Shown: piece after piece, positions 7,223 through 15,434 of the stretch
Layout of the letters: every line of letters starts with the position of its first letter
Position numbering within the stretch: position 1 is the stretch's first letter
DNA from: Streptomyces luomodiensis
GTDB taxonomy: Bacteria; Actinomycetota; Actinomycetes; Streptomycetales; Streptomycetaceae
Length of the DNA: 64,000 nt
NCBI RefSeq assembly: GCF_031679605.1
Contig: NZ_CP117522.1
Span: 3,906,001-3,970,000, forward strand
Direction: 5' to 3'
Notes under the pieces: generated by a model
Told to the model about the DNA's origin: nothing
The model's database searches: none
The model's input: only the letters and a program-made list of their open reading frames with translations
Program-made: the position numbers and the translations under genes

Positions 7223-9295
7223 TCATCGGCTACCCGCTCCCGCCCCGCCGCCCCCACGGAGGCTGCCGCCGGCGACGCATGCGGTGGCGTCGGCCCCGGC
7301 CGGGGTGGCGTCGGCCCTGCCCGGGGTGGCGCTTGCCCCGCCGGGGGTGGCACCCGTCCCGCCCGGAGTGGCAGTCCCGCCGGGGGCGGTGTCGGCCCCG
7401 GCTGCGGTGGCACCCGCCGCGCTCGGGGTGGCATTGGCCCCGGTCGCGGTGGCACCCGCCACGCCCGGGGTGGCATTGGCCCCGGTCGCGGTGGCACCCA
7501 CCACGCCCGGAGTGGCATTGGCCCCGGTCGCGGTGACGACCGGCACGCCCGGGGTGGCACCCGCCCCGGGCGTGGCGGTGTCGGTGACGCCCAGGGCGGC
7601 GCTTGCCCCGCCCGGGGTGGCACCCGTCCCGCCGGGCACGGTGTCGGCCCCGGCCGCGGTGGCACCCGCCCCGCCGGGGGCGGTCCCGGCCCCGGCCGCG
7701 GTGGCACCCGCCCCGCCGGGGGCGGTCCCGGCCCCGCCCAGGGAGACGCCCACCCCGCCGGGGGCGGTCTCGGCCAAGCCCAGGGTGGCGCCCGCCGCGC
7801 TGGGGGCAGCGTCAGCCTCGCCGGGGGAAACGCCCACCCCGCTGGGGGCAGCATCGGCACCGCCTGCGGTGGTACCCGCCCCGCCAGGAGTGGCATCGGC
7901 GCCGCCGAGGGCAGCGTCAGCCCCGCCCGGGGAGACGCCCGCCCCGCCCGGGGAGACGCCCGCCCCGCCCGGGGAGACGCCCGCCCCGCCGGGGGCGGCG
8001 CTTGCCCCGCCCAGGGTGGCGCCCGCCGCGCTGGGGGCAGCGTCAGCCCCGCCGGGGGAAACGCCCACCCCGCCGGGGGCAGCATCGGCGTCGCCTGCGG
8101 TGGCACCCACCCCGCCCGGAGTGGCATCGGCCCCGCCGAGGGCAGCGTCAGCCCCGCCAGGGGAGACGCCCGCCCCGCCGGGGGCAGCATCGGCGCCACC
8201 TGCGGTAGCACCCGCCGCGCCCCGGGTGGCGCTTGCCGCGCCCCGAGTGGCATCGGCCTCGTCTGCCGGAACGGCGGCCACGGCCGGGGTGGTGCCTGTT
8301 CCGGTCGGGGTGATCAGGCACACGGCGGTATTTCCCTCGGCCGCCGCGGTGACGACGGCGTGGGTGTGGCCGGCCGGTGCGGTGAGGGCGGCGGCTACTC
8401 TCGCCACCGGCTCCAGGGCGCCCGCGCCCGCCGGGATCCGCTCGGGCTTCCCGGCCGCCGGTTGCCCGCCCAGGGCCTGCCCGCCCAGGGCCTGCCCGCC
8501 CAGGGCCTGATCGTTGAGCGCCGCTGCCACGGCCTCGCCGACCGGGGAGCCGTCGAGGACGGCGGTGACGGTCAGGGGCCGGTCCGGCCGGTGGCCGAGG
8601 GCGTCCAGTGCGTACCGCAGCAGCGCCGCGGCCTGCCCGGCCCCCTCGGCGGAGGCGGCCACCCGGGGCGGCAGGAAGAACGAGCGGACGCCCACCCGGC
8701 CCAGCACCGCCGCTCCCCGGCTCCGGGCGGCCGTCTCGGGCTCCAGCACCAGAGCGACGGCTCCGGCCTCCGAGTCCCCGGCGCCCGGCTCGCCCTCGGG
8801 CAGCGCCTCCTCGGTGGCCCCGGCCAGCAGCCGCCGGGCGCGGCCGGTGAGGAGGGCGCGCTGGCCGGTCTGGAGCGCTTCCAGGCCCGCGACCCGGGGG
8901 CTGGTGAAGGTGAGGTTGAAGCCCTTGAGGTCGTGTTCGGTGGCCAGCCGGCTGCCGAAGAGGTTGATGGAGAAGTAGGGCGCGGTGGCCGGGGACAGAT
9001 CACCGGCACTGGTGGCGGTGACCGTACGGTCCATCGTGTGGTGGAGGGCGACGGCCGCGCTGTTGGTGCCCACCGCCGCGCCCCGCTCCTCCGGCCCGAC
9101 CGCTTCCAGGGCGTCCGGGCCCGCCTGCGCCAGCGCGCGCTTGGCGGCGGCGAGGAAGTACTGGGAGGCGGCGGGCAGGTACTTGTAGCCGCGCCGGCCG
9201 AGCGCCGTACGGAAGTCGAAGCCGTCCGCGCTCACGGTGCCGACACCCGTCACCACCAGGCCGACGGCCGGATCGTCGCTCACGCAGTCGCTCAC
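7223..9295 (-). CDS. ketosynthase-like protein lacking active Cys, fused to a ~360-residue heptapeptide-repeat tail (CLF-B)
   Basis: Protein of 690 aa in two parts. Residues 1 to about 328 are a shortened thiolase-fold domain; the nucleophile position reads GFNLTFTSPRVAG, so Cys is replaced by Arg, and the HGTGT and GHTxGA motifs are absent. From about residue 329 to the end runs a Gly/Ala/Pro/Thr/Ser tail built of ~50 degenerate seven-residue units such as GGAGVSP, GGADAAP and GGAGATA, with no predicted globular content. The GTG start at 9295 overlaps the stop of the catalytic KS gene (GTGA), as expected for a KS-CLF pair. KS-beta proteins normally end near 400 aa, so the tail is exceptional. 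It may be a flexible linker or a scaffold, or a by-product of minisatellite expansion. Confidence 0.75.
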   Translation of the reverse strand: MSDCVSDDPAVGLVVTGVGTVSADGFDFRTALGRRGYKYLPAASQYFLAAAKRALAQAGPDALEAVGPEERGAAVGTNSAAVALHHTMDRTVTATSAGDLSPATAPYFSINLFGSRLATEHDLKGFNLTFTSPRVAGLEALQTGQRALLTGRARRLLAGATEEALPEGEPGAGDSEAGAVALVLEPETAARSRGAAVLGRVGVRSFFLPPRVAASAEGAGQAAALLRYALDALGHRPDRPLTVTAVLDGSPVGEAVAAALNDQALGGQALGGQALGGQPAAGKPERIPAGAGALEPVARVAAALTAPAGHTHAVVTAAAEGNTAVCLITPTGTGTTPAVAAVPADEADATRGAASATRGAAGATAGGADAAPGGAGVSPGGADAALGGADATPGGVGATAGDADAAPGGVGVSPGGADAAPSAAGATLGGASAAPGGAGVSPGGAGVSPGGAGVSPGGADAALGGADATPGGAGTTAGGADAAPSGVGVSPGEADAAPSAAGATLGLAETAPGGVGVSLGGAGTAPGGAGATAAGAGTAPGGAGATAAGADTVPGGTGATPGGASAALGVTDTATPGAGATPGVPVVTATGANATPGVVGATATGANATPGVAGATATGANATPSAAGATAAGADTAPGGTATPGGTGATPGGASATPGRADATPAGADATACVAGGSLRGGGGAGAGSR
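7260..8290. repeat. ~1 kb of degenerate 21-bp tandem repeats encoding the heptapeptide tail
   Basis: Consecutive 21-bp units (plus strand, forms such as GCCCCGCCGGGGGCGGxxTC) give a heptad GGAxxxP in the coding frame. Because the unit length is a multiple of three, no stop arises in several other frames, producing long spurious open frames on the plus strand. Three adjacent GGAGVSP copies around 7930-7985 are nearly identical, which points to recent slippage. Confidence 0.85.
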
Positions 9296-10524
9296 GCGGC
9301 GGCCTCCCCGAAGACGAGCGAGATGTTGTTGCCGCCGAAGGCGTAGGCGTTGACCAGCCCGTACCCCGCGGTCATGGGCGCGGAGCCGTACGGCAGCTCC
9401 ACCGCGCACTCGGGGTCCTGCTCGCCGACGGGCACGTTCGGCGGCAGCGTCTTGTGGTGCAGCACCAACATGGCGGCCAGCGCCGCGAACGCGCCCGCCG
9501 CGCCGCCGGTGTGCCCGATGAGCGCCTTGACGCTGTAGAGAGGCGTCCCGGGAGCCACGGCGCCCAGCACCTGGCTCTCCACCACGTCGTTCAGCTCGGT
9601 GCCGGTGCCGTGCGGCATCACGAACCCCAGCCCGCCGGGGCCGGTCCCGGACTCGGCTCCCGCCTCGCGCAGCGCCTCGCGCATCGCGCGCTCGATCTGC
9701 GCGCCGGAGGGCTCGGGGGCGGTCGCGTGGTGGGCGTCGCAGCTCCAGCCGGCGCCCGCCAGACGGCCGTAGACGGTGCGCGCGCCGCGCGCGCGGGCGT
9801 GCGCGGCGGATTCCAGGACGAGTACGGCGGCGCCCTCCCCGAAGACGGTGCCGCGCCGCTCGGCGGAGAAGGGGCGGCAGCGCTCGGGGTCGATGGCGCC
9901 CAGTCGGTTGAAGCAGCCGAGCGCGACCCGGGAGTACGCCTCGGCGCCGCCCGCGATGACCACGTCGGCCTCGCCGGAGCGGATCAGGTCGGCGGCCACC
10001 GAGAGGGCGTAGCCGCTGGCGGCACACGCGTTGCTGACGCAGGTGTTGACGCCCTGTGCGCCGAACCAGCCGCCGACCACCGAGGCCACCGGGAAGGCGG
10101 GTGCCCAGCGGTCGGACGCGGGGGCCTTGCCGGTCCACCAGCCCTCGTGCAGATCGGTGTCGCCCATCCCGCTGCTGAGGGCGACGGCCACCCGGCGCGG
10201 ATCGACCCCGGCCGCACCGGCGCCCGTAATGCCCGTGGCGTCCGGCCCCGGCGGTCCGGCGAGCCCCGCGTCGGCGACCGCCTCGCGCGCCGCCGCGAGC
10301 GCGAACCGCGAGCCGCGCCCCAGCGGCAGCCCGTCCTGCTCCTCGGGCCCGTCCGGGATATCGGCCTCCGGCACCAGGTACATCAGCGGATGGTCCATGT
10401 GCGCGAGCGGATCGGGGACCCGCAGCGGCGCGGTGTCCGCCGCGTGCATCCCCCGCCAGAAGGCGTCGACGCCCGTACCCAGCGGGGACAGTGCGCCGAG
10501 GCCGGTGACCAGTACGTCGTCCAT
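9292..10524 (-). CDS. beta-ketoacyl-ACP synthase (catalytic KS3)
   Basis: FabF-type protein of 410 aa. The catalytic triad is intact: Cys in SNACAASGY, His in MPHGTGTELND, and Lys/His in VKALIGHTGGAAGA; the C-terminal AYAFGGNNISLVFG loop is canonical. It performs decarboxylative Claisen condensation with malonyl-ACP. The start overlaps the upstream double-hotdog gene (TGATG), and its stop overlaps the GTG start of the Cys-less partner at 7223-9295, a typical KS-alpha/KS-beta arrangement. It is one of three catalytic KSs in the operon. Confidence 0.93.
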   Translation of the reverse strand: MDDVLVTGLGALSPLGTGVDAFWRGMHAADTAPLRVPDPLAHMDHPLMYLVPEADIPDGPEEQDGLPLGRGSRFALAAAREAVADAGLAGPPGPDATGITGAGAAGVDPRRVAVALSSGMGDTDLHEGWWTGKAPASDRWAPAFPVASVVGGWFGAQGVNTCVSNACAASGYALSVAADLIRSGEADVVIAGGAEAYSRVALGCFNRLGAIDPERCRPFSAERRGTVFGEGAAVLVLESAAHARARGARTVYGRLAGAGWSCDAHHATAPEPSGAQIERAMREALREAGAESGTGPGGLGFVMPHGTGTELNDVVESQVLGAVAPGTPLYSVKALIGHTGGAAGAFAALAAMLVLHHKTLPPNVPVGEQDPECAVELPYGSAPMTAGYGLVNAYAFGGNNISLVFGEAAA

Positions 10525-11525
10525 CAGGTGCCGCTCGGCTTCCCGCCGAGCGCGTCCAGCACCCGCCGGTCGAAGGGGACCAGCCGCCAGTCGCGGCGGT
10601 TCTCGATCTCCGCGTAGCCGTGGGTGATCCGGCCGGTGGCGGTGAGCGCGAGCGCGCCGTCGCGGATGACGTAACAGTCCATCCGCGCGGTGTAGGTGAG
10701 GTCCTTGAAGATCTCCTCGACCGTGTAGACGGTGTAGAGGTCCTCCTCCATCAGCGCCTCGTCGACGACGCGTATCGAGGACTGCGGGACGACCGGTATC
10801 CACCTGCGGTCGTCCAACAGGGTCTTGATGGAGATGCCGCGGTCGAGGACGAAGCGGTCCTTGGCCTCCTCCATCAGGCGTAGATAGCCGGACATCTGGA
10901 GCCGCTCGGTGAAGTGGCAGTACGGGTACGGGATGGTCCACTTCCAGGCGTAGGCGTTGCGGCCCTCGGTCAGCGCGGCCAGGACGGCCCGTTCATCACC
11001 GCGGCCGCCGTCCGGCAGCGGCACCCGGAGCGCCGCGGCCTCGGCCGCGCGTGCCTCGGTCCCCAGCCGGTCCACCACGAAGGGGGCCAATTCGGCGGGG
11101 GGCCCGCCGGGCTCCGGCAGATACGTGTCGGCGCGCAGCGAGACCCGTACCTTGGCGGTGACGGCCTTCAGCACCGAGCCGTCGCGGTCGACGCGGAGGG
11201 TCACCCGGAAGCCGAGGGTGGAGTCGCCGTCGGCGGTGTCCGGCACCACCTCGGCCTCGGCCACGTCGTCCATGTGGAAGGCGTGCAGGATGCGGGTCTC
11301 CAGGGAGACGATGTCCAGCCCGAGGCCGTGCTCCTCGTACAGCCGGCGGGCGGGCACCCCGGAGTCCGCGAAGTGCACCAGCACGGCTTCCTCGACGAGG
11401 TAGTTGACGTGTTTGAAGCCGATCCAGGTGCAGATGTTCGAGCCCTCGTAGCGCGGGCGCAGCCGGACGGTGGTGGCGTCCGTCAGCAGGGCTTTGGTCG
11501 ACATCGGCGGGGCGGCGGCGGTCAT
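10524..11525 (-). CDS. double-hotdog thioesterase/dehydratase-like protein
   Basis: Protein of 333 aa with two hotdog-like halves. The N-terminal half contains GFKHVNYLVEEAVLVHF. The C-terminal half contains CHFTERLQMSGYLRLMEEAK, resembling the long central helix of 4HBT thioesterases, followed by strands ending RITHGYAEIENRRDW. Possible roles are acyl-ACP thioesterase releasing the chain, or a further dehydratase/isomerase; the sequence alone does not decide. It lies between a Cys-less KS-like gene (ATGA overlap at its start) and catalytic KS3 (1-nt overlap at its end), so it is certainly part of the operon. Confidence 0.65.
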   Translation of the reverse strand: MTAAAPPMSTKALLTDATTVRLRPRYEGSNICTWIGFKHVNYLVEEAVLVHFADSGVPARRLYEEHGLGLDIVSLETRILHAFHMDDVAEAEVVPDTADGDSTLGFRVTLRVDRDGSVLKAVTAKVRVSLRADTYLPEPGGPPAELAPFVVDRLGTEARAAEAAALRVPLPDGGRGDERAVLAALTEGRNAYAWKWTIPYPYCHFTERLQMSGYLRLMEEAKDRFVLDRGISIKTLLDDRRWIPVVPQSSIRVVDEALMEEDLYTVYTVEEIFKDLTYTARMDCYVIRDGALALTATGRITHGYAEIENRRDWRLVPFDRRVLDALGGKPSGT

Positions 11526-13015
11526 CGGGAACACTCCATGGCTGAAAGGGGGGCACGTGCGGCGGGGGGCCGGTGGCACCGGGCGGGCGTGGGGCGCAGC
11601 AGCAGTCCGGCCACGGCGTCCGCGGTGTCGTCACCGCTGGTGATCAGCGCCTGGCGGGACGCGGGCGCGGGCGCTGACCCGGACGCCGGGTCGGAAGCCG
11701 CCACCCACGCGGGCGCTGACGCGGCCACCGGGTCCGGCGCGGCTCGGGACCCCGCGCCGAAGGCGGCTCGGTTCCCGGCGCCGGACGCGGACGCGGCCCG
11801 GCCCCCGGCCCCGGACGCGGCACCGATCCCAGCCCGGCCCTCGACACCGTCCCCGACCCCGGACGCGGCACCGTCCCCGGTCCCTGGACCGCCCCCGGCT
11901 CGCGTGCCAGTCCCGGCTCCCGGCGCGGCCACCGCTCCCGGCCCGGACACCCCTCCCATCCCATCCCCCGCCTGGGCCAGCCAGCCGACGGCTGCCGCGC
12001 ACTGGAGTACGCCGAGGGCCCCGGAGGCCCGGCCCACCGCGCGGGTGACGTCGTAGCGCGGCACGCTCCGTGGCACCGGTGCGGGCTCGGCGGGTCCCTC
12101 GGCGGGTCCCTCGGCGGGTTCCTCGGTGTAGCGCTCGGGGGTGAACCAGGCGCCGGGGGCGGCGCCGCCGGGCAGCAGGGCCGCGATACAGCCGGTGAGT
12201 CCCGCCCGTCGTTCGTACGGGCCGAGGGCGGCGGCGGCGCGGGCCCCGCGGGCCTCGGCCCACCGGGCGCCCTCGACGACGAGGGCGGCCGCGCCGTCCA
12301 GCAGTTCGTCGGCGGGCCGGCCGAGCAGGTCCTCGACGACGGCGTTGTGCGTCTCCACGCCGATCACCACCGCGCGCCGGACCCGGCCCGCCGTGACCAG
12401 GGTGGCGCCCCAGTGGACGGCGTCCAGGCCGGAGGTCGCCCCGTTGCACAGCATCAGGTTGGGGCCGCGCAGCCCGTGGCGGATGGCCACCCAGGAGGCG
12501 ATCACGTTGCTGGAGGCGTTGGGCAGGCTCATGGGGCTGAGGTCCATGGCCGAGCGCTCGGCGATGGCGGCGGCGGTGAGACAGGCGGTGTCGAGGTTGC
12601 CCAGGTTGGAGCTGGCGACCACGCCGACGGTGTCGCCGGGCACCGTCACCTCTTCGCCGTCGGGGGGGATCAGTCCGGCGTTGCGCAGCGCGTCGAGCGC
12701 GGCGCACAGCGCCAGCCGGGTCGCCCGGTCCTTGTAGCGGTGGCCCCGGCGGCCGATCCGGGCGGCGGGGTCGAACGGTTCCGGGGCGGGCCCGGTGGCG
12801 GGGTCGGCGGTGCGGCGCAGCAGCGCGGCGGGGGTCTCGGCGCCGGGGAGGGCCAGGCCCACGCCGGTGACGACGATGTCGCCGGGGCCATGCGCCATCG
12901 GTCGGCCCTCTCCACGTTCGCCGGGGCCATGCGCCATCCGTCGGCCCTCTCCACGTTCGCCGGGGCCATGCGCCATCCGTCGGCCCTCTCCACGTTCGCC
13001 GGGCCCATGCGTCAT
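11522..13015 (-). CDS. ketosynthase-like chain-length-factor homologue (CLF-A) with repeated start region and Gly/Ala-rich insert
   Basis: Up to 497 aa. The KS-like fold begins at GDIVVTGVG. The nucleophile position in GPNLMLCNGATSG is Ala (a Cys lies three residues earlier), and the HGTGT and GHT motifs are missing. A ~110-residue Gly/Ala/Pro-rich stretch interrupts the C-terminal part before ALITSGDDTADAV. The start is ambiguous because a 39-bp unit containing GGAGAGGG and ATG is tandemly duplicated, giving in-frame ATGs at 13015, 12976, 12937 and 12898. The first overlaps the stop of KS2 (ATGA) and is annotated here; the last gives the family-like N terminus (458 aa). It is probably the partner of KS2 or KS1. 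Confidence 0.72.
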   Translation of the reverse strand: MTHGPGERGEGRRMAHGPGERGEGRRMAHGPGERGEGRPMAHGPGDIVVTGVGLALPGAETPAALLRRTADPATGPAPEPFDPAARIGRRGHRYKDRATRLALCAALDALRNAGLIPPDGEEVTVPGDTVGVVASSNLGNLDTACLTAAAIAERSAMDLSPMSLPNASSNVIASWVAIRHGLRGPNLMLCNGATSGLDAVHWGATLVTAGRVRRAVVIGVETHNAVVEDLLGRPADELLDGAAALVVEGARWAEARGARAAAALGPYERRAGLTGCIAALLPGGAAPGAWFTPERYTEEPAEGPAEGPAEPAPVPRSVPRYDVTRAVGRASGALGVLQCAAAVGWLAQAGDGMGGVSGPGAVAAPGAGTGTRAGGGPGTGDGAASGVGDGVEGRAGIGAASGAGGRAASASGAGNRAAFGAGSRAAPDPVAASAPAWVAASDPASGSAPAPASRQALITSGDDTADAVAGLLLRPTPARCHRPPAARAPLSAMECSR

Positions 13016-13032
13016 CGGTCGGCCCTCTCCAC
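12879..13032. repeat. 39-bp in-frame tandem duplication of an RBS-plus-start-codon module
   Basis: Three full units plus flanking partial copies; each unit (minus strand) contains GTGGAGAGGGCCGACGGATG and the following codons for AHGPGE. The unit matches the last codons of the upstream KS2 gene joined to the first codons of CLF-A, so it arose by duplication of the gene junction. Every copy supplies a Shine-Dalgarno-like GGAGAGGG about 7 nt before an in-frame ATG. Confidence 0.9.
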
Positions 13033-14157
13033 GATGGCGACCGCGTTGACCCCGCCGAAGCCGAACGCGTCGATCTGCGCGACCCGCAGGTCACCGCATT
13101 CGCGCGCCTCTTCCCGGACGAACCGGAACGCCTCGGCCCCGGGCAGCGGTGCGGCCAGGCCCAGGGTGGGCGGCACCCGGCCGGAGGCCAGGGACTCCAG
13201 GGCGACGATCAGGCTGAGCAGTCCGGAGCCGCCGGAGGTGTGGCCGGTCATGGACTTGATGGCGGTCATCAGGGGTCCGCGCACCTCGGTGCCGAAGACC
13301 TCGGCGATGGCGGCGGCCTCGGCCGCGTCGTTCAGCTGGGTGCCGGTGCCGTGCAGCAGCACCAGGTCGATCTCGCCCGGTTTGACGCCCGCCCGCCACT
13401 GCGCCTCGTGCACCGCCCGCGCGATGCCCTCGGGGTCGGGGGCGGTCACATGGCGGGCGTCGCAGTTCATGCTGACGGCGCGCAACCGGCCGAGCGCGCC
13501 GTCCCCCGCGCCGGGCTCCTCCCGGCGCAGCACCACGGCCGCCGCGCCGTCGCCCATCAGCACGCCGCGCCGGTCCCGGTCGAACGGCCTTACGCGGTCG
13601 GGGGGTTCGCCGTTGACCCGGTCCAGCAGCCCGTACATGGACTCGGTCACGGTGTCGACGCCGGCCACCACCACGGTGTCCTCGGCGCCCGTGGCCAGCA
13701 GGTCGGCGGCGAGGGCGAGGGCGTAGAGCGAGGCCGAGCAGGCGCCGGAGAAGGTGTGGGTGCGGACCGCGCTGAAACGTTCGCGCAGTGCGGGGCCGAA
13801 GTGCAGCCGGCCGATGTCGAAGGGCGCGTCGTCGCGCCAGGCGAGTTCGGCGGAGCGCAGTTCGCGCAGCCCGGTGCCGACGAGGACGGGCACCTGGCTC
13901 AGGTCCTCGCCGAGCCCCGCCTGGGCGGCGGCCTCGCCGACCGCGCGCAGCAGCCAGGCGGTGGCGCGGCCGGGGAGGTCGGCGCCGGGCGCGGGGCGGT
14001 CGTCGATCTCGTACGCGTGCCGGGCCCGGTACCGCTCCGGGTCGAAGCCGCGCAGTTCGCCGAGTCCGCTGGTGCCCGCGCACAGCGCCCGGAAGACCTC
14101 GTCGACGCCCTCGCCCACGCTCGCCACGGCACCGGCGCCGGTCACCAGCTGACTCAT
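13012..14157 (-). CDS. beta-ketoacyl-ACP synthase (catalytic KS2)
   Basis: Protein of 381 aa. The catalytic residues are present: Cys in FSGACSASLY, His in LLHGTGTQLND, and Lys/His in IKSMTGHTSGGSG; the FGFGGVNAV loop is near the C terminus. It is a little shorter than FabF (~410 aa), mainly at the N terminus, which lacks the usual extension. The start overlaps the KS1 stop (ATGA) and its stop overlaps the first possible start of CLF-A. Having two catalytic KSs back to back followed by one Cys-less partner is unusual; one may prime or elongate while the other pairs with CLF-A. Confidence 0.92.
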   Translation of the reverse strand: MSQLVTGAGAVASVGEGVDEVFRALCAGTSGLGELRGFDPERYRARHAYEIDDRPAPGADLPGRATAWLLRAVGEAAAQAGLGEDLSQVPVLVGTGLRELRSAELAWRDDAPFDIGRLHFGPALRERFSAVRTHTFSGACSASLYALALAADLLATGAEDTVVVAGVDTVTESMYGLLDRVNGEPPDRVRPFDRDRRGVLMGDGAAAVVLRREEPGAGDGALGRLRAVSMNCDARHVTAPDPEGIARAVHEAQWRAGVKPGEIDLVLLHGTGTQLNDAAEAAAIAEVFGTEVRGPLMTAIKSMTGHTSGGSGLLSLIVALESLASGRVPPTLGLAAPLPGAEAFRFVREEARECGDLRVAQIDAFGFGGVNAVAIVERADR

Positions 14158-15395
14158 GACCCGTCCGTCTGACACTTGCCGAAGATGACGACGGCGTTGT
14201 TGCCGCCGAAGGCCAGCCCGTTGTTCTGGACGACCTTCAGGTCGGCCGGCACGGCCTGGTTGGGCACGACGTCCAGACCGCATTCGGGGTCGGTCTCGAC
14301 GTGGTTGATGGTCGGCGGGATGAAGCCCTCGGTGAGCGCGAGGGCGCAGGCGATCGAGGCCAGTGCCCCGGCGGCGCCCATGGAGTGGCCGATCATCGAC
14401 TTGATGGAGACCGTGCGCGGCGGGGCGGCGTCCCCGAAGACCTGGCGGATGGCGCGGGCCTCGGTGATGTCGTTGGCCTTGGTGCCGGTGCCGTGCGCGG
14501 AGATGAAGTCGACCTCGTCCGGTTTGACGCGGGCGTTCTCCAGGGCGAGCCGCATGCAGCGGACCACGCTGTCCTGGTTGGGGGCGACCGGGTGGTCCGC
14601 GTCGCAGTTGAGTCCGTAGCCGAGGACCTCGGCGTAGATACGGGCGCCCCGGGCCAGCGCCGACTCCAGGCTCTCCAGCACCAGGACGCCCGCGCCCTCG
14701 CCGGTGAGGATGCCCTTGCGGTCCTTGTCGAACGGCTGGCAGCGCTCGGGGGCGATGGTGCCCAGTCGGTAGAAGCCGGTGAAGGTCTTGCGGCACAGGG
14801 CGTCGGCCCCGCCGCACAGCGCGATGTCCACGTCCCCGCCGCGGATGGCGTCGAAGCCGTAGCCGATCGCGTAGTTCCCGGCGGCGCACGCGGTGGGGAG
14901 GGTGACCGCCTCGGCGTGGGTGAGGCCGAACTCCTGGGCGATCGCGCTCGACAGCCGTCCGGCGGGCACCCGCCGGGCGACGGTGGGGTCCATCCGCTCG
15001 GGCCCCAGGTCCACTTCCTCCTCGACGAGCCGGTCCAGGTCCCTGGACTCGCCGTCGGTCGTGCCGATGGAGATCAGACAGGGGATGTCGCGCAGCCCCT
15101 GCTCCGGTTCGGGGAATCCGGCGTCGGCCACCGCCATACGGGCCGCCGCGACCGAGAACCGGCTCGCCCGGCCCAGCGTCCGTATATCGAGATTCCGAAT
15201 CCACCGGGTCGGTTCGAAATCCTTGACCTCACACGCCGTAGAACGGTCGAAGCCCTCCGTGTCGAACGCGGTGACGGGCCCCGCCGCGCTCCTCCCGGCG
15301 CGCAGTCCGGCGAGGAATTCCGCCGCGCCGATGCCGATCCCGGAGACCGCCCCGAGGCCGGTGATGACGACCCTGCGCCCCGGTTCACCACGCAT
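14154..15395 (-). CDS. beta-ketoacyl-ACP synthase (catalytic KS1)
   Basis: Protein of 413 aa, full FabF length. The catalytic residues are Cys in LPTACAAGNY, His in AHGTGTKAND, and Lys/His in IKSMIGHSMGAAGA; LAFGGNNAVV lies near the C terminus. It is the most FabF-like of the six thiolase-fold proteins in the operon. It lies 39 bp downstream of the first ACP gene and overlaps KS2 by 4 bp, so it is the first elongation enzyme translated. It is likely the main condensing enzyme on the ACP at 15435-15686. Confidence 0.94.
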   Translation of the reverse strand: MRGEPGRRVVITGLGAVSGIGIGAAEFLAGLRAGRSAAGPVTAFDTEGFDRSTACEVKDFEPTRWIRNLDIRTLGRASRFSVAAARMAVADAGFPEPEQGLRDIPCLISIGTTDGESRDLDRLVEEEVDLGPERMDPTVARRVPAGRLSSAIAQEFGLTHAEAVTLPTACAAGNYAIGYGFDAIRGGDVDIALCGGADALCRKTFTGFYRLGTIAPERCQPFDKDRKGILTGEGAGVLVLESLESALARGARIYAEVLGYGLNCDADHPVAPNQDSVVRCMRLALENARVKPDEVDFISAHGTGTKANDITEARAIRQVFGDAAPPRTVSIKSMIGHSMGAAGALASIACALALTEGFIPPTINHVETDPECGLDVVPNQAVPADLKVVQNNGLAFGGNNAVVIFGKCQTDGS

Positions 15396-15434
15396 TTCGC
15401 CCTGCCTTCCGCGGAGTACGCCGAACGTCGGCGG

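Noticed and set aside
7260..8290. CRISPR array suggested by regular short repeats
   Set aside because: Units are contiguous 21-mers without unique spacers and lie within a coding frame; no cas genes are present.
6833..9346. 837-residue open frame on the plus strand opposite CLF-B
   Set aside because: It is produced by the 21-bp repeat, which stays open in several frames. The minus-strand frame has the KS-like domain, the overlapping start and the operon context.
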